From Streptomyces sp. S465 (GTDB lineage Bacteria; Actinomycetota; Actinomycetes; Streptomycetales; Streptomycetaceae), in assembly GCF_026898115.1 (NCBI RefSeq), contig NZ_CP114036.1, positions 372,001 to 436,000 on the forward strand: a stretch of DNA of 64,000 bases, in the 5' to 3' direction. Every line of letters begins with the position of its first letter. Position 1 is the stretch's first letter. A model generated the notes under the pieces. That model was given only the letters and a program-made list of their open reading frames with translations. It searched no databases and was not told the DNA's origin. Below are positions 8,722 to 17,879 of this stretch, one piece after another. Both the position numbers and the translations under genes were made by a program.

Positions 8722-8741
8722 GTGGATCGCACACGATCCAC
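8722..8741. promoter_or_regulatory. 20-bp inverted repeat GTGGATCG-CACA-CGATCCAC
   Basis: Perfect 8-bp arms with a 4-bp centre, between the stop of the small membrane gene (8758) and the IclR start (8651), both on the minus strand. It may be a second operator or a short terminator. The IclR-type spacing is compatible with either. Confidence 0.4.
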
Positions 8742-8757
8742 CCAGGGAGCGGCTGCC

Positions 8758-9048
8758 TCATTCCGGCCGGGTCACCGCGGCGGCCCGCTCGGGCGAGCGG
8801 TCGCCGGTGGCGGCGTCGGCGTTCTCCCGTGGGTCCGTGTCCCGCCGGTAGGAGAGGGCGAAGGAGAGGATGCCGCAGATGCTCGCGACGACGCAGGTGG
8901 GCGGTTGGGCGCTGGTTTCCACCTCCGCCACCCACTGGGCGTCGCCGAGCAGGATGCCGATGGCCTGGCCGAGGACGATGATGACGCCGCCGAGCAGGAA
9001 GACGATGACGCTGAGGCGGAAGAGCGGTTGCAGCAGACGGTGAGCCAT
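8758..9048 (-). CDS. Small two-helix membrane protein next to DctM-like permease
   Basis: A 96-residue protein with two hydrophobic segments (about residues 11-34 and 50-67) and a charged C-terminal tail rich in Arg, Asp and Glu. It starts at ATG 9048, 14 bases after the permease stop. Its place in the operon is that of the small DctQ subunit of TRAP transporters, but DctQ proteins are about 160 residues with four helices, and I see no family motif. It is best described as an unknown accessory membrane protein. Confidence 0.7.
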   Translation of the reverse strand: MAHRLLQPLFRLSVIVFLLGGVIIVLGQAIGILLGDAQWVAEVETSAQPPTCVVASICGILSFALSYRRDTDPRENADAATGDRSPERAAAVTRPE

Positions 9049-9064
9049 GGTGGGTCCTTGACGT

Positions 9065-10402
9065 TCAGACGGGCAGGACGCCGGTGGCCACCGCGGCGCC
9101 GATGAGCAGGATGGGAACGCAGTAGTACGCGGCCAGCGGTACGAACGTGCGGGCCGGGTCGATGCCGGCGATGCCGCTGGCGACGTAGATGGGGGCACCG
9201 GACGGGGGCGAGGCGCCCTCGGTCGAGGCGAAGATGAGGACCGCGACGCAGGCGGTGGCCGGCGGTACCCCGGCCCCGACGAGGGAGGAGACCGCCACCG
9301 GGCCGATGGCCGCCATGGTGGCGCTGGCGGTGAGCGGGATGGCGACGCCGACCACGAGGACACCCACGATCAGCGCCATGGCCCACGGGGGAGCGTCCAC
9401 CCCGGCCAGCAGATCGGTCAGCTGCTGCGGCAGTCCGAGTTCGCCCAGCACGTTGGAGGCGGAGAAGGCGGCGACGATGGTGACGCCGATCACTCCGAAC
9501 TGGGGTGCCGCATGGCCCAGCACCCGCCACCACTCGGGGCCCGAGCGCGGAAGGTGACGCCGGCCCAGGATCAGGACCGTGGCGATGAGCAGGACGGGGA
9601 TCCAGGTGATCAGGCTGATGGCGTCCGACATCCTGGTGCCGACCCAGTCGCCGAGGGCGCCGCCCGAGGGGCCCCGCGTCAGCAGCAGCGGCACCACGAT
9701 CGCGGCGAACAGGAACAGACTCGTCCAGCCCGCGCTCAGGCTGGTGCGCAGGGGCAGCAGGTCGGCGCGGTCCATGGACTGGATCTTGTGGCGGCGCACC
9801 ATGACGAAGGCGGCCAGCATGCGATAGCCCAGACACCACAGGCCGCCCAGGAACAGGGGGAGCACGATGTCGTCGGTGGTCGCCATGGAGGCCACACCGG
9901 CCGAGCCCATGAGGATGAACATGGTGGAGCTGAAGGGGAAGGTCACGCCCATGCCCGCGCCGCCGGCGGCGACGGTGGCCGCGAGCTCGCCACTCACCTT
10001 CGAGCGTTTCATCCAGGGGATCGTCACGGATCCGACGGCCGCGGTCACCGCCGCCCCGACATGGGCGATGGCGCCGAAGATGCCCGCGGCGATGGTGGAG
10101 GTGTAGACGGGGCCGCCCCGTACCCGCCCCAGCAGGGAGTTCAGGATCGCCAGCAGCTGGTCCAGCACCGGTGTGCGGGAGAGCAGATAGCTCATGAACA
10201 CGAAGGCCAGGGCGGCGAAGGTGACCTCCTCCTGCATGGCCTCGACGAGCCCGTGCCACATGACGTGTCCGATGTCGCGCCCGGCGAACAGGCCGGTGAC
10301 CAGGAATCCGACGAGCAGCGCCTCGCCGATGTTGCGCTTGAGGACGGCGTTCCACACGATGATGGCCATCACATAGCAGGCCAGGGCCCATACGGCGATC
10401 AC
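9065..10402 (-). CDS. TRAP-type large permease (DctM-like)
   Basis: A 445-residue polytopic membrane protein with about ten to twelve hydrophobic segments. The C-terminal stretch SPPSGAPIYVASGIAGIDPA matches the large TRAP permease pattern PPxGxxxFVASGI, and the length fits DctM. The GTG start at 10402 overlaps the aldolase-fusion stop by four bases (GTGA). No periplasmic binding protein (DctP) gene is nearby. It probably imports the compound degraded by this locus, most likely an organic acid. A related CitMHS or UIT-type family is the alternative. Confidence 0.65.
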   Translation of the reverse strand: MIAVWALACYVMAIIVWNAVLKRNIGEALLVGFLVTGLFAGRDIGHVMWHGLVEAMQEEVTFAALAFVFMSYLLSRTPVLDQLLAILNSLLGRVRGGPVYTSTIAAGIFGAIAHVGAAVTAAVGSVTIPWMKRSKVSGELAATVAAGGAGMGVTFPFSSTMFILMGSAGVASMATTDDIVLPLFLGGLWCLGYRMLAAFVMVRRHKIQSMDRADLLPLRTSLSAGWTSLFLFAAIVVPLLLTRGPSGGALGDWVGTRMSDAISLITWIPVLLIATVLILGRRHLPRSGPEWWRVLGHAAPQFGVIGVTIVAAFSASNVLGELGLPQQLTDLLAGVDAPPWAMALIVGVLVVGVAIPLTASATMAAIGPVAVSSLVGAGVPPATACVAVLIFASTEGASPPSGAPIYVASGIAGIDPARTFVPLAAYYCVPILLIGAAVATGVLPV

Positions 10403-11838
10403 GACGCTTCTCCTGGCGTGGCGGTGGCGGTGGCAGTGGCAGTGGCAGTGGCGAGGGTGGCGGCAGTGGCGGTGGCCGCGGCGCGGATGCCGGCGCGCCG
10501 ACGCGCTTCCTCGGCCTCCACCTCGCGCGCGGCGGCCAGGACGGACGCGGCGCGGTCGGCCGGGACGACCGCGACACCGTCGCCGTCTCCCACCACCAGG
10601 TCTCCCGGTTGGCAGACCACACCGCCCACGGCGACCGGCACCCCGACGCGGCCGGGCCCGAACTTGTAGGGGCCGGCCGGGGTGACCGCCCGCGCCCACA
10701 CGGGGAAGCCCATCTCGGCCAGAACCTCGACATCGCGAGCGGCTCCGTCCAGCACCATGCCCACCACGCCTCTGGCTCGGGCGCGCTCCGCGATCAGCTC
10801 TCCGATCAGCGCGCGGGATACGTCGCCCTCCCCATTGACCACAATGATGTCACCCGGTTCGGCGATCTTTACGGCCTGGTGAATCGCCTGGTTGTCCCCC
10901 GCCCGGGTCCACACCGTCACAGCGCGGCCAACGGCGCGCGCACCGGGCCACAGGGCGCTGATACCGGAGTCCAGCAGCCCCAGCCGCTCGGTGGCATCGC
11001 CGATGTTCGCCGTCGGCAGTCCCTGGTAGGCCGCCAGCACCGCAGGCGTCAGCCGGGTGGTGTCCCGCAGCCCCTCGGGGCGGCCGGTGAGTGTGTGCAG
11101 CCGGCTGACGGCGCGGGCCAGCCCGGGGTCGAGGCCGAGTTCCCGCAGGAGGTCCGCGGCCGCCGCCACCTCGCGCGCCCGGCGGTCGGCGTGCTTGTAC
11201 GTTCCCCGGTACAGGCGCTCCAGTGTGGCCTCGCCGCCGGTGAGCTCCGCCGCGATCTGCCCGCGGACCCACCGTTCGGCGCCGGCCGCCCGCCCCGCGT
11301 CGACAGCCTCCACGATGACCGCGGCCACCCCCTTCATGAACAGGCTGCGCAGCAGCTTGCGCGCCGAGGCGGCCCCGGGTTCGGCGCCCAGGTCCTCCAC
11401 CGGGGCCTGGAGAGCACCGAAGTGGCCGACGACCGCCGGGGCTCCGGGGCCACTGGCCAGCAGAGCGGTCCGGTGGCGGTACTTCGGCACCGAGCCGATC
11501 ACCGACACGTCCGAAAAGAGCGCCCGGGAGGATGCGGCGATCACATCAGCGATCTTCCTCTTCAGCTCCGGCGCCCCGGCGTTCATGTCCGCATAGACGG
11601 TCGCGTCCGGCAGGTACGGAGCGGCCTCCTCCGCCACGGCCAGCGCCGCCTTCGCACCGGTCAGGCTGAGCACCAGGTCACAGCCCTGAACGGCGTCAGC
11701 CGGCGAGGCCGCCCGCGCGACACCCGCCGGGGTGGGCACATCGCCCGGATCGAAGCCGGCCACCTGCCAGCCGTGTTCCGAAAAACCCGTCGCATACAGG
11801 GCCCCGGCCTCGCCCAGGCCCAGAATTCCGACCTTCAT
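10399..11838 (-). CDS. Fused NAD-binding dehydrogenase and RraA-type aldolase
   Basis: A two-domain protein of 479 residues. The first ~260 residues form a beta-hydroxyacid-dehydrogenase-like Rossmann domain (GILGLGEAGALYA) with a DUF1932-type C-terminal helical part. Residues ~265-450 form an RraA/HMG-CHA aldolase domain, with TANIGDATERLG and the metal/catalytic pair in GAARDVEVL. The tail is Ala-Thr repeats. RraA-type aldolases cleave 4-hydroxy-4-methyl- or 4-carboxy-4-hydroxy-2-oxo acids at the end of meta-cleavage pathways. ATG 11838 or GTG 11841 can start it. The fusion suggests consecutive steps. Confidence 0.8.
   Translation of the reverse strand: MKVGILGLGEAGALYATGFSEHGWQVAGFDPGDVPTPAGVARAASPADAVQGCDLVLSLTGAKAALAVAEEAAPYLPDATVYADMNAGAPELKRKIADVIAASSRALFSDVSVIGSVPKYRHRTALLASGPGAPAVVGHFGALQAPVEDLGAEPGAASARKLLRSLFMKGVAAVIVEAVDAGRAAGAERWVRGQIAAELTGGEATLERLYRGTYKHADRRAREVAAAADLLRELGLDPGLARAVSRLHTLTGRPEGLRDTTRLTPAVLAAYQGLPTANIGDATERLGLLDSGISALWPGARAVGRAVTVWTRAGDNQAIHQAVKIAEPGDIIVVNGEGDVSRALIGELIAERARARGVVGMVLDGAARDVEVLAEMGFPVWARAVTPAGPYKFGPGRVGVPVAVGGVVCQPGDLVVGDGDGVAVVPADRAASVLAAAREVEAEEARRRAGIRAAATATAATLATATATATATATPGEAS
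10415..10475. repeat. Hexamer microsatellite inside the aldolase-fusion gene
   Basis: Tandem GGCAGT/GGCGGT units on the plus strand run through the 3' end of the fusion gene and encode its Ala-Thr tail. The unit is 6 bp, so copy-number changes keep the frame. The repeat ends about 13 bases before the overlapping permease start. Confidence 0.8.
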
Positions 11839-11859
11839 CACACCTACGCCTTCTCATAC

Positions 11860-11878
11860 AGTGATAGCTTCTCTCACT
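11860..11878. promoter_or_regulatory. Inverted repeat AGTGA-N9-TCACT, divergent promoter
   Basis: Lies 22 bp upstream of the aldolase-fusion start, in the 264-bp region shared with the divergent extradiol dioxygenase. It is a candidate operator for the local IclR protein. Confidence 0.4.
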
Positions 11879-11900
11879 ACGTGCGGAAGGATGTTGCTCT

Positions 11901-11928
11901 GACGTCACACGGACGTCAAGAGCTGACG
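11901..11928. promoter_or_regulatory. Direct repeats GACGTCA, one helical turn apart
   Basis: GACGTCA occurs at 11901-11907 and 11912-11918 (11-bp period) with TGACG at 11924-11928, in the same divergent promoter region. It may be an activator site for the dioxygenase gene at 12103; the bound protein is unknown. Confidence 0.35.
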
Positions 11929-12102
11929 AATGATCGATCAAAATCGGCCACGGAGCAGGGGACTGCCGGGGCCTTTCGGCCCGGTCGCCGCCGACGGTGG
12001 CCGGTCAGGCGCGCGGGTGCCATCACGCTGTTCGCCGCAACCAGGGCATCATCACCACGAGGCAGCACCACACCACCAGCGGCACCCGCCTGAGGAGGGC
12101 AC

Positions 12103-13014
12103 ATGCGAGTCAAGGGCTTACTGCACTACGGCATACAAGTTCCGTCACTGGACGTCGGCGAGAGCTTCTACGCCGCCTTCGGACTGGAGACCTCGGAGCG
12201 CGGCAACACGGTCGTGGTGCGCTGCGAAGGCCGTGACCTGGACCAGACGGTGCTGACCGAGGGTCCGGTCAAGCGCCTGCACCACATCGCCTTCGCCGTG
12301 GAGCCGCATTCCCTCCAGGAATGGCAGCGTCATCTGGAGGGGCTGGGAGTGCCACTCGTGGATGCCCCGAAGGAGCTGGAAGGCGGCCTGTGGCTACGCG
12401 ACCACGAAGGCAATCTGGTGAACCTGCGGGAGGACGAGCCGGCCCCCTGGCGCGACTTCGGCACGACGGATGCGCAGGAGGTCAACTTCGGCGACCGGGT
12501 CCGGCGCGTCGACCGGGCCCGCTGGCTCACCGCCGAGGAGAAGCCACGCCCACGGCGGCTCGGCCACATGCTGATCTTCAGCACCGATCTGGCCGCTTCC
12601 GAGCGGTTCTACGGCCGTGTCCTCGGCCTGCGCACCTCCGACCGCGTCCGCTCCATGGCCACCTTCATGAACTCCGGCCCCGGCGACCACCATGTCTTCG
12701 GCTTCGTCCCCGGCACCCATCCCGGCCTGCACCACTCCAGTTGGGAGGTGGCGGACATCGATCAGATCGCCATGGGCGCCCGGAGCATGGCCGAGGCCGG
12801 TCACGCCGACGGCTGGGGGCTGGGCCGGCACACCTTGGGGTCGAACTTCTTCCACTACATCAAGGACCCGTGGGGCAGCTGGATCGAGTACTCCAGCGAC
12901 ATGGACCGCATCACCGAGAACTGGCAGGCGAACGACTGGGACTGCCCGCCGGCGGTGTGGAGCCCGCGGATGCCCGCCGACTTCATCGTCAACCACGAGG
13001 AGCAGCCCACCTGA
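12103..13014 (+). CDS. Type I extradiol ring-cleavage dioxygenase (VOC fold)
   Basis: A 303-residue two-module vicinal-oxygen-chelate protein. The metal ligands expected in the C-terminal module are visible as H155 (LGHMLIF), H210/H211 (GLHHSSWEV) and E262 (WIEYSSD). Active-site H196/H197, H243 and Y252 are at spacings like those I recall for biphenyl-diol dioxygenase. It should insert O2 next to the diol of a catechol, using Fe(II). A GAGGAGG-like ribosome site precedes the ATG. It is divergent from the aldolase-permease operon and belongs to the same catabolic locus. The catechol substrate is unknown. Confidence 0.85.
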   Translation: MRVKGLLHYGIQVPSLDVGESFYAAFGLETSERGNTVVVRCEGRDLDQTVLTEGPVKRLHHIAFAVEPHSLQEWQRHLEGLGVPLVDAPKELEGGLWLRDHEGNLVNLREDEPAPWRDFGTTDAQEVNFGDRVRRVDRARWLTAEEKPRPRRLGHMLIFSTDLAASERFYGRVLGLRTSDRVRSMATFMNSGPGDHHVFGFVPGTHPGLHHSSWEVADIDQIAMGARSMAEAGHADGWGLGRHTLGSNFFHYIKDPWGSWIEYSSDMDRITENWQANDWDCPPAVWSPRMPADFIVNHEEQPT

Positions 13015-13042
13015 GGGCGGCGTCGAGGACGCCGGGCCTGCG

Positions 13043-13513
13043 CTACGAGCCCGGCGAGACGTACCGGCCGTCGACCCGTAGCGAGGTCACCCCGCTGATG
13101 TGCCGGGCACCGCAACGGTCCTGCGGGACCACGAGCTGCGGGCCGTGCGGATCGAGCGGCGTGTCGTCGATACGGGTCGCCAGCAACACCGGGGCATTCC
13201 CGAAGTCGGGGTCGATCTCGGCCCAACTCAGCACCGTGTGATGGCCGTCGCCGCCGGTTACGGCGATGAGGAAACGCAGTCTGTCCTTGCGTCGTACGGG
13301 GTCGAAGGAGGGCCCCGCCGTATGCAGCACGTCATAGAGGAGCGGCCCCTCGAACCGGTGGTGCCGCACACCGCTGGTCGCGCACTCGAAGCTGACCTGT
13401 GCCCGCCGCAGGGGCAGGGCGCACAGATCAGCCACGGCCAGGCAGGCGGGGCGGAGGACATCGCCGCTCACGGTGAAGCGGGCGGGCGGCGCGATCGCAG
13501 AAGTCGGGCTCAC
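13043..13513 (-). CDS. Molybdopterin-dependent oxidoreductase-fold protein (short)
   Basis: A 156-residue protein with features of the sulfite-oxidase-type molybdopterin domain (VSFECATSGVRHHRFEGPLL then YDVLHTAG, and PLDPHGPQLVVPQDRCGARHISGV). GTG at 13513 is chosen because GGGGAGGTGG lies six bases upstream; a longer upstream reading lacks a ribosome site. It is much shorter than YedY/MsrP proteins and has no twin-arginine signal, so it is a minimal domain of unknown activity. It converges on the dioxygenase gene with a 28-bp gap. Confidence 0.7.
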   Translation of the reverse strand: MSPTSAIAPPARFTVSGDVLRPACLAVADLCALPLRRAQVSFECATSGVRHHRFEGPLLYDVLHTAGPSFDPVRRKDRLRFLIAVTGGDGHHTVLSWAEIDPDFGNAPVLLATRIDDTPLDPHGPQLVVPQDRCGARHISGVTSLRVDGRYVSPGS

Positions 13514-13642
13514 GGGCTTCCACCTCCCCGATGACCGTACCCGCACTTCTCGCCCGGGGAAACGCACATGCCAAGAGATCCCGGACCTCAGCTCGGATAT
13601 GCAAGGCTTTTCGCCTGTCACGCTCGCATCCGCGCGAAGTGG

Positions 13643-13930
13643 TCACAGTTTCTGGAAGGGGTCGTGCTCGGCGAGCAGTTTCTCCACCCGCGCCTGATCG
13701 ACCCGGCTGACGATCTGTCCGGCCTCCTGCCGGTCCCGGATCACCTTGGCCAGGGTGAAGGCGGAAGTCACCAGGTAGAGCACGGCGATGGCCAGGAAGC
13801 CGCGCACCCAGGCGTCGGCGTTCAGCCGGAAGATGCCGATGGCGGTGGCCGCCATGGCGACGGCGAAGGAAGCGACCGCCTGACCGTAGAACGCGGCCGT
13901 ACTCTGCTGCTTGACCGGTGTCTCACTCAT
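13643..13930 (-). CDS. YiaA/YiaB family inner membrane protein
   Basis: A 95-residue protein with two hydrophobic helices (FYGQAVASFAVAMAATAIGI and FLAIAVLYLVTSAFTLAKVI) and a charged C-terminal tail. This pattern is that of YiaA/YiaB-type small membrane proteins; the function of the family is unknown to me. ATG 13930 gives the family start MSETPVKQQS. It is transcribed away from the carotenoid operon. Confidence 0.75.
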   Translation of the reverse strand: MSETPVKQQSTAAFYGQAVASFAVAMAATAIGIFRLNADAWVRGFLAIAVLYLVTSAFTLAKVIRDRQEAGQIVSRVDQARVEKLLAEHDPFQKL

Positions 13931-14112
13931 GCGGACAAGAGTGTGCGGGCCCGGCCGGCCGCACATCCGTCCGGATACTCAGTCACGTACTCAGAACAGG
14001 CGTGGGCCGACGTGATCGCCTCCGGACCGGAGCCCGGACGGGTGGCGGGCCCGGCCGCCCAGCGCTTCGCTGGGCCGTCCGGTACAGCTTCCCTCCCCCT
14101 TACGAGTCACCT

Positions 14113-14223
14113 GTGTCCACGACCGGTGTCCGAGGGGCGGGCGAAGGGGCACGTCGTTCCCGTAACACGACGACGGGACCGCGCGGCTCCGCCGAGGAAG
14201 CCGAGAAAGGAATGCCCCGGTGA
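14113..14223 (+). CDS. Possible 36-residue ORF coupled to crtI
   Basis: An ORF from GTG 14113 to TGA 14223 overlaps the crtI start by four bases (GTGA), the same coupling used throughout this cluster. The product is basic and low in complexity (Thr, Arg, Gly), with no recognised motif. In other Streptomyces crtE precedes crtI here, so this could be a scar of crtE or a short leader. There is no clear ribosome site. The rest of the 13931-14219 gap shows nothing definite. Confidence 0.25.
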   Translation: MSTTGVRGAGEGARRSRNTTTGPRGSAEEAEKGMPR

Positions 14224-15782
14224 AAACCGTCAAGGGCGCCACCGACCATGTGGTGGTCGTCGGCGCCGGGCTGTCCGGACTCGCCGCCGCCCTGCATCTG
14301 CTCGGCGCCGGACGCCGGGTCACCGTCGTGGAGCGCGCCGCGGTCCCCGGCGGCCGGGCCGGACTCCTGGAGCGCGGCGGGTACCGCATGGACACCGGGC
14401 CCACCGTGCTGACCATGCCTCACCTCGCCGACGAGGCCCTGGCCGCCGTCGGGGACTCCCTCGCGGCACGGCTGGAGCTGAACGCCCTGCACCCCGCCTA
14501 TCGCGCGGAGTTCGCCGACGGCAGCCGGCTCGATGTCCACACCGCGGCCGAGGCGATGGAGTCCGAGATCCACCGTTTCGCCGGGGCGCGGGAGGCCCTC
14601 GGCTACCGGCGGCTGCGGACGTGGCTGACCGACCTCTACACCGCCCAGATGCGGCGCTTCATCGACACCAACTTCGACTCGCCGTTCCAGCTGCTGCACC
14701 CCGACCTCGCCCGGCTGGCGGCCCTGGGCGGCTTCGGACGGCTCGACAGGCGGATCGGCCGGTTCCTGACGGACGAACGGCTGCGCCGGGTGTTCTCCTT
14801 CCAAGCCCTGTACGTCGGGCTGCCGCCCGCCAGGGCGCTGGCCGCCTATGCCGTGATCGCCTACATGGACACCGTCGCCGGGGTGTACTTCCCAAGCGGC
14901 GGTATGCACGCCCTGCCCCGGGCCATGGCCGACTCCGCCGCCGAGGCGGGCGCCGTCTTCCGCTGGCACACCACGGTGACCCGGCTGGAACGGTCCCTGG
15001 ACCGGATCACCGCCGTGCACACCGCGGACGGTGAGCGCATCGGCTGTGACGCCGTCGTCCTCACCCCCGACCTGCCGGTCGTGCACCGGCTCCTCGGGCA
15101 CGCCCCGCGGCGCGCCCTCCCACTGCGGCACGCGCCGTCCGCCGTGGTCCTGCACCTGGGCACCGACCGCACCTGGAGTCGACTGGCCCATCACACGATC
15201 TCCTTCGGGGCCGCCTGGCGGAACACCTTCCGGGAGATCATCCGCGACGGCACGGTCATGAGCGACCCCTCGCTGCTGATCACCCGGCCCACCACGCACG
15301 ATCCCTCCCTGGCCCCTCCGGGACGGCATCTGCATTACGTCCTCGCGCCGTGTCCCAACACCGCCACCGGCCCCGGCACCCGCCAGTGGGCGGACCTGGG
15401 ACCGCGCTACCGCGACCGGCTGATCGCCGAACTCGAACGCCGGGGCCTGACCGGCCTCGGCACCGCCATCGAGGAAGAGTGCCTGGTGACGCCCGCCGAC
15501 TGGGCACGCCACCGGCACGCGGCCGGCACCCCCTTCTCCGCCGCGCACACCTTCGCCCAGACCGGCCCCTTCCGCCCCCGCAACCTGGTGCGCGGTCTGG
15601 ACAACGCCGTACTCGCCGGCTGCGGCACCACCCCCGGGGTCGGCGTCCCCACCGTCCTGATCTCCGGCAAGCTGGCCGCGGCCCGGATCACCGGTGTCCA
15701 CCGTCCGTCCCCACTGTTCGCGTCGGCCGGCCCCACCACCGCTCCCGCCCGGCCGCGCTCCCCCGAGGGCGCCGTCCCATGA
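14220..15782 (+). CDS. crtI: Phytoene desaturase
   Basis: A 520-residue flavoprotein beginning with the FAD-binding motif [20 protein letters not shown] (about residues 11-30). [19 protein letters not shown] follows, and the C-terminal CrtI signature includes [19 protein letters not shown] and [13 protein letters not shown]. The enzyme introduces double bonds into phytoene to make lycopene. GTG 14220 has AAAGGA upstream. It overlaps crtB by four bases (ATGA). Length and motifs are complete. Confidence 0.93.
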   Translation: MKTVKGATDHVVVVGAGLSGLAAALHLLGAGRRVTVVERAAVPGGRAGLLERGGYRMDTGPTVLTMPHLADEALAAVGDSLAARLELNALHPAYRAEFADGSRLDVHTAAEAMESEIHRFAGAREALGYRRLRTWLTDLYTAQMRRFIDTNFDSPFQLLHPDLARLAALGGFGRLDRRIGRFLTDERLRRVFSFQALYVGLPPARALAAYAVIAYMDTVAGVYFPSGGMHALPRAMADSAAEAGAVFRWHTTVTRLERSLDRITAVHTADGERIGCDAVVLTPDLPVVHRLLGHAPRRALPLRHAPSAVVLHLGTDRTWSRLAHHTISFGAAWRNTFREIIRDGTVMSDPSLLITRPTTHDPSLAPPGRHLHYVLAPCPNTATGPGTRQWADLGPRYRDRLIAELERRGLTGLGTAIEEECLVTPADWARHRHAAGTPFSAAHTFAQTGPFRPRNLVRGLDNAVLAGCGTTPGVGVPTVLISGKLAAARITGVHRPSPLFASAGPTTAPARPRSPEGAVP

Positions 15783-16828
15783 CCCGGTATCCGGTCCGCT
15801 CCAGGGTACGGACAGCACCGCTCGTGGCGGAGCGGGAGCTCGACGCGGCGGGTATCACCGAGCCCGCCCTGCGGGACGCCTACCGGCGGTGCCGACGCCT
15901 CAACGCCCGCCACGGCAAGACATACTTCCTCGCCACCCGGCTGCTCCCGCCGGCCAGGCGTCCCGCCGTGCACGCCCTGTACGGCTTCGCCCGCTGGGCC
16001 GACGACATCGTCGACGACCAGGGCTCCGCCATGGCCCCCGACGTCCGCGCGCGGGCGCTGCGCACCCTGTGGAACCGGCTGGAGGACGGGCTGCGCGACG
16101 GCGGCAGCCACGACGAGCCGGTGGTCCGGGCCCTGGCGCACACCGCCGCCGTCCACGGCATCGACCACCGGCACTTTCACGACTTCATGGTCTCCATGCA
16201 CCGCGATCTGACGGTCACCGAGTACGCCGACTACGACGCGCTGATGACGTACATGCACGGCTCCGCCGCCGCCATCGGACTCCAGATGCTGCCCGTCCTC
16301 GGTACGGTCGTGCCGCGCGAGGTGGCCGCGCCGCACGCCGCCGCGCTCGGTGTCGCCTTCCAGCTGACCAACTTCCTGCGCGACGTCGGCGAGGACCTCG
16401 ACCGGGGACGGGTGTACCTGCCGGCCGACCTGCTCGCGGCGCACGGCGTCGACCGGGAGCTGCTGCGGTGGAGCCGGGACACCGGGGTCCGCGATCCGCG
16501 GATCCGGGCGGCCCTGGCGGCCGTCGCGGACCTCACCCGTGGCGTCTACCAGGAGGCGGCGCCCGGCTTGGCCATGCTCGACCCACTGGCCCGGCCATGC
16601 ATCCGGACCGCCTTCGTGCTCTACGGGGGCATCCTCGACGCCATCACGGCCGATGACTACCCGGTACTGCACCACAGGGCCGTCGTGCCGCACCGCCGCC
16701 GGGCGGCCGTCGCCTTCGACGGCCTGGGCCGGGTGGCCGCGGCCCGGCTGCGCGCGAGGGCCGGTCGGCGTGGCATGCGGCCCGCGCCTGGCCCGGAGGC
16801 CGTGGCGGCGCGGGGAGGCACGGCGTGA
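15779..16828 (+). CDS. crtB: Phytoene synthase
   Basis: A 349-residue squalene/phytoene synthase-family protein. Both Asp-rich Mg-diphosphate motifs are present: DDIVDD at residues 75-80 and [18 protein letters not shown] around 200. It condenses two geranylgeranyl diphosphates to phytoene. The ATG overlaps crtI and the stop overlaps the next gene's GTG, so the three genes are one translationally coupled operon. The substrate synthase crtE is not in the window. Confidence 0.93.
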   Translation: MTRYPVRSRVRTAPLVAERELDAAGITEPALRDAYRRCRRLNARHGKTYFLATRLLPPARRPAVHALYGFARWADDIVDDQGSAMAPDVRARALRTLWNRLEDGLRDGGSHDEPVVRALAHTAAVHGIDHRHFHDFMVSMHRDLTVTEYADYDALMTYMHGSAAAIGLQMLPVLGTVVPREVAAPHAAALGVAFQLTNFLRDVGEDLDRGRVYLPADLLAAHGVDRELLRWSRDTGVRDPRIRAALAAVADLTRGVYQEAAPGLAMLDPLARPCIRTAFVLYGGILDAITADDYPVLHHRAVVPHRRRAAVAFDGLGRVAAARLRARAGRRGMRPAPGPEAVAARGGTA

Positions 16829-17874
16829 CCGGCGGCGCGCGGGAACGGGACCGGTGGCATCCGCCGCTGCGGCTGCGTCGTCGCTCCGCACGCTGGGAGG
16901 ATCAGCGGCCGACCTGGCGCGACGCGAAACCCGGGGTCATCGCGGAGGCGCTCGGACGGGCCACCGCCCGTCCGTCCGGCAACTGGTACGTGGTCGGGGC
17001 CGGCCGCGACCTGGCCGGCCCGGGTCCGGTGGGGCGCACGGTGGCCGGCGCCGAGGTCGTGCTCTGGCGCGGCTCCGACGGGCGGCGGCGGGCGGGCCCC
17101 GGCGTCTGTCCCCATCTGGGCGCCCCGCTGCGCGGCGGCTCGGTGCGGTGCTCCGCGCTGATCTGCCACTGGCACGGACTCGCCCTGGACGGCTCGCCGT
17201 TCGCGGGCTGGGAACCGTATCCCGTGCACGACGACGGGGTGCTGGTGTGGGTGCGACTGGACGCGGTGGGGGGCGAGGAGCCCCTGGAGCGGCCCGTGGT
17301 GCCGGATCGGCCCGCCCCGAAGCGCTCGCTGACCGCGGTGCACACGGCTGTGGGCCGCTGCGAACCGCAGGACGTGGTGGCCAACCGGCTCGACCCCTGG
17401 CACGGCGGCTGGTTCCATCCGTACTCCTTCACCGATCTGACGGTGGTGCGCACCCCTGAAGACGGAGACGGGTCCGGGTTCGAGTCCGGGTCCAGGTCCG
17501 GTTCGGGCGACGACGGCTTCGCGGTGGACGTGTCCTTCAAGGTCGCGGGGCGGGCCGTGGTGCCGGTGCGCGCCGTGTTCACCGCGCCCGAGCCCCGTAC
17601 CGTCGTCATGCGCATCGCCGACGGCGAGGGAGCCGGATCGGTGGTGGAGACCCACGCCACCCCCGTGACACCGGCGGCCGGTGGCCCGCCGCGCACCGCC
17701 GTCGTGGAGGCGGTCGTCGCCACCTCGGACCGGCCCGGTTTCGCCCTGGCCCGTGCGTCGGCGCCGCTGCTACGGCCCCTGATGCGGGCCGCGGCGCGCC
17801 GACTGTGGCGGGACGACCTGGCGTACGCCGAGCGCCGGTGGCAGCTGCGCCACGACGGCCGCTTCCCCGGCTGA
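16825..17874 (+). CDS. Rieske [2Fe-2S] protein of carotenoid cluster (DUF5914 type)
   Basis: A 349-residue protein with a Rieske domain: C95-P-H97 and C114-H-W-H117 form the complete CxH...CxxH cluster site. The region after residue 150 contains [16 protein letters not shown], a possible mononuclear iron region, then a domain I associate with DUF5914 proteins of actinobacterial carotenoid clusters. It is coupled to crtB by GTGA. It probably oxidises a carotenoid ring or end group, which is inference from position. It stands where crtV is found in related clusters. Confidence 0.75.
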   Translation: MTGGARERDRWHPPLRLRRRSARWEDQRPTWRDAKPGVIAEALGRATARPSGNWYVVGAGRDLAGPGPVGRTVAGAEVVLWRGSDGRRRAGPGVCPHLGAPLRGGSVRCSALICHWHGLALDGSPFAGWEPYPVHDDGVLVWVRLDAVGGEEPLERPVVPDRPAPKRSLTAVHTAVGRCEPQDVVANRLDPWHGGWFHPYSFTDLTVVRTPEDGDGSGFESGSRSGSGDDGFAVDVSFKVAGRAVVPVRAVFTAPEPRTVVMRIADGEGAGSVVETHATPVTPAAGGPPRTAVVEAVVATSDRPGFALARASAPLLRPLMRAAARRLWRDDLAYAERRWQLRHDGRFPG

Positions 17875-17879
17875 CAACT

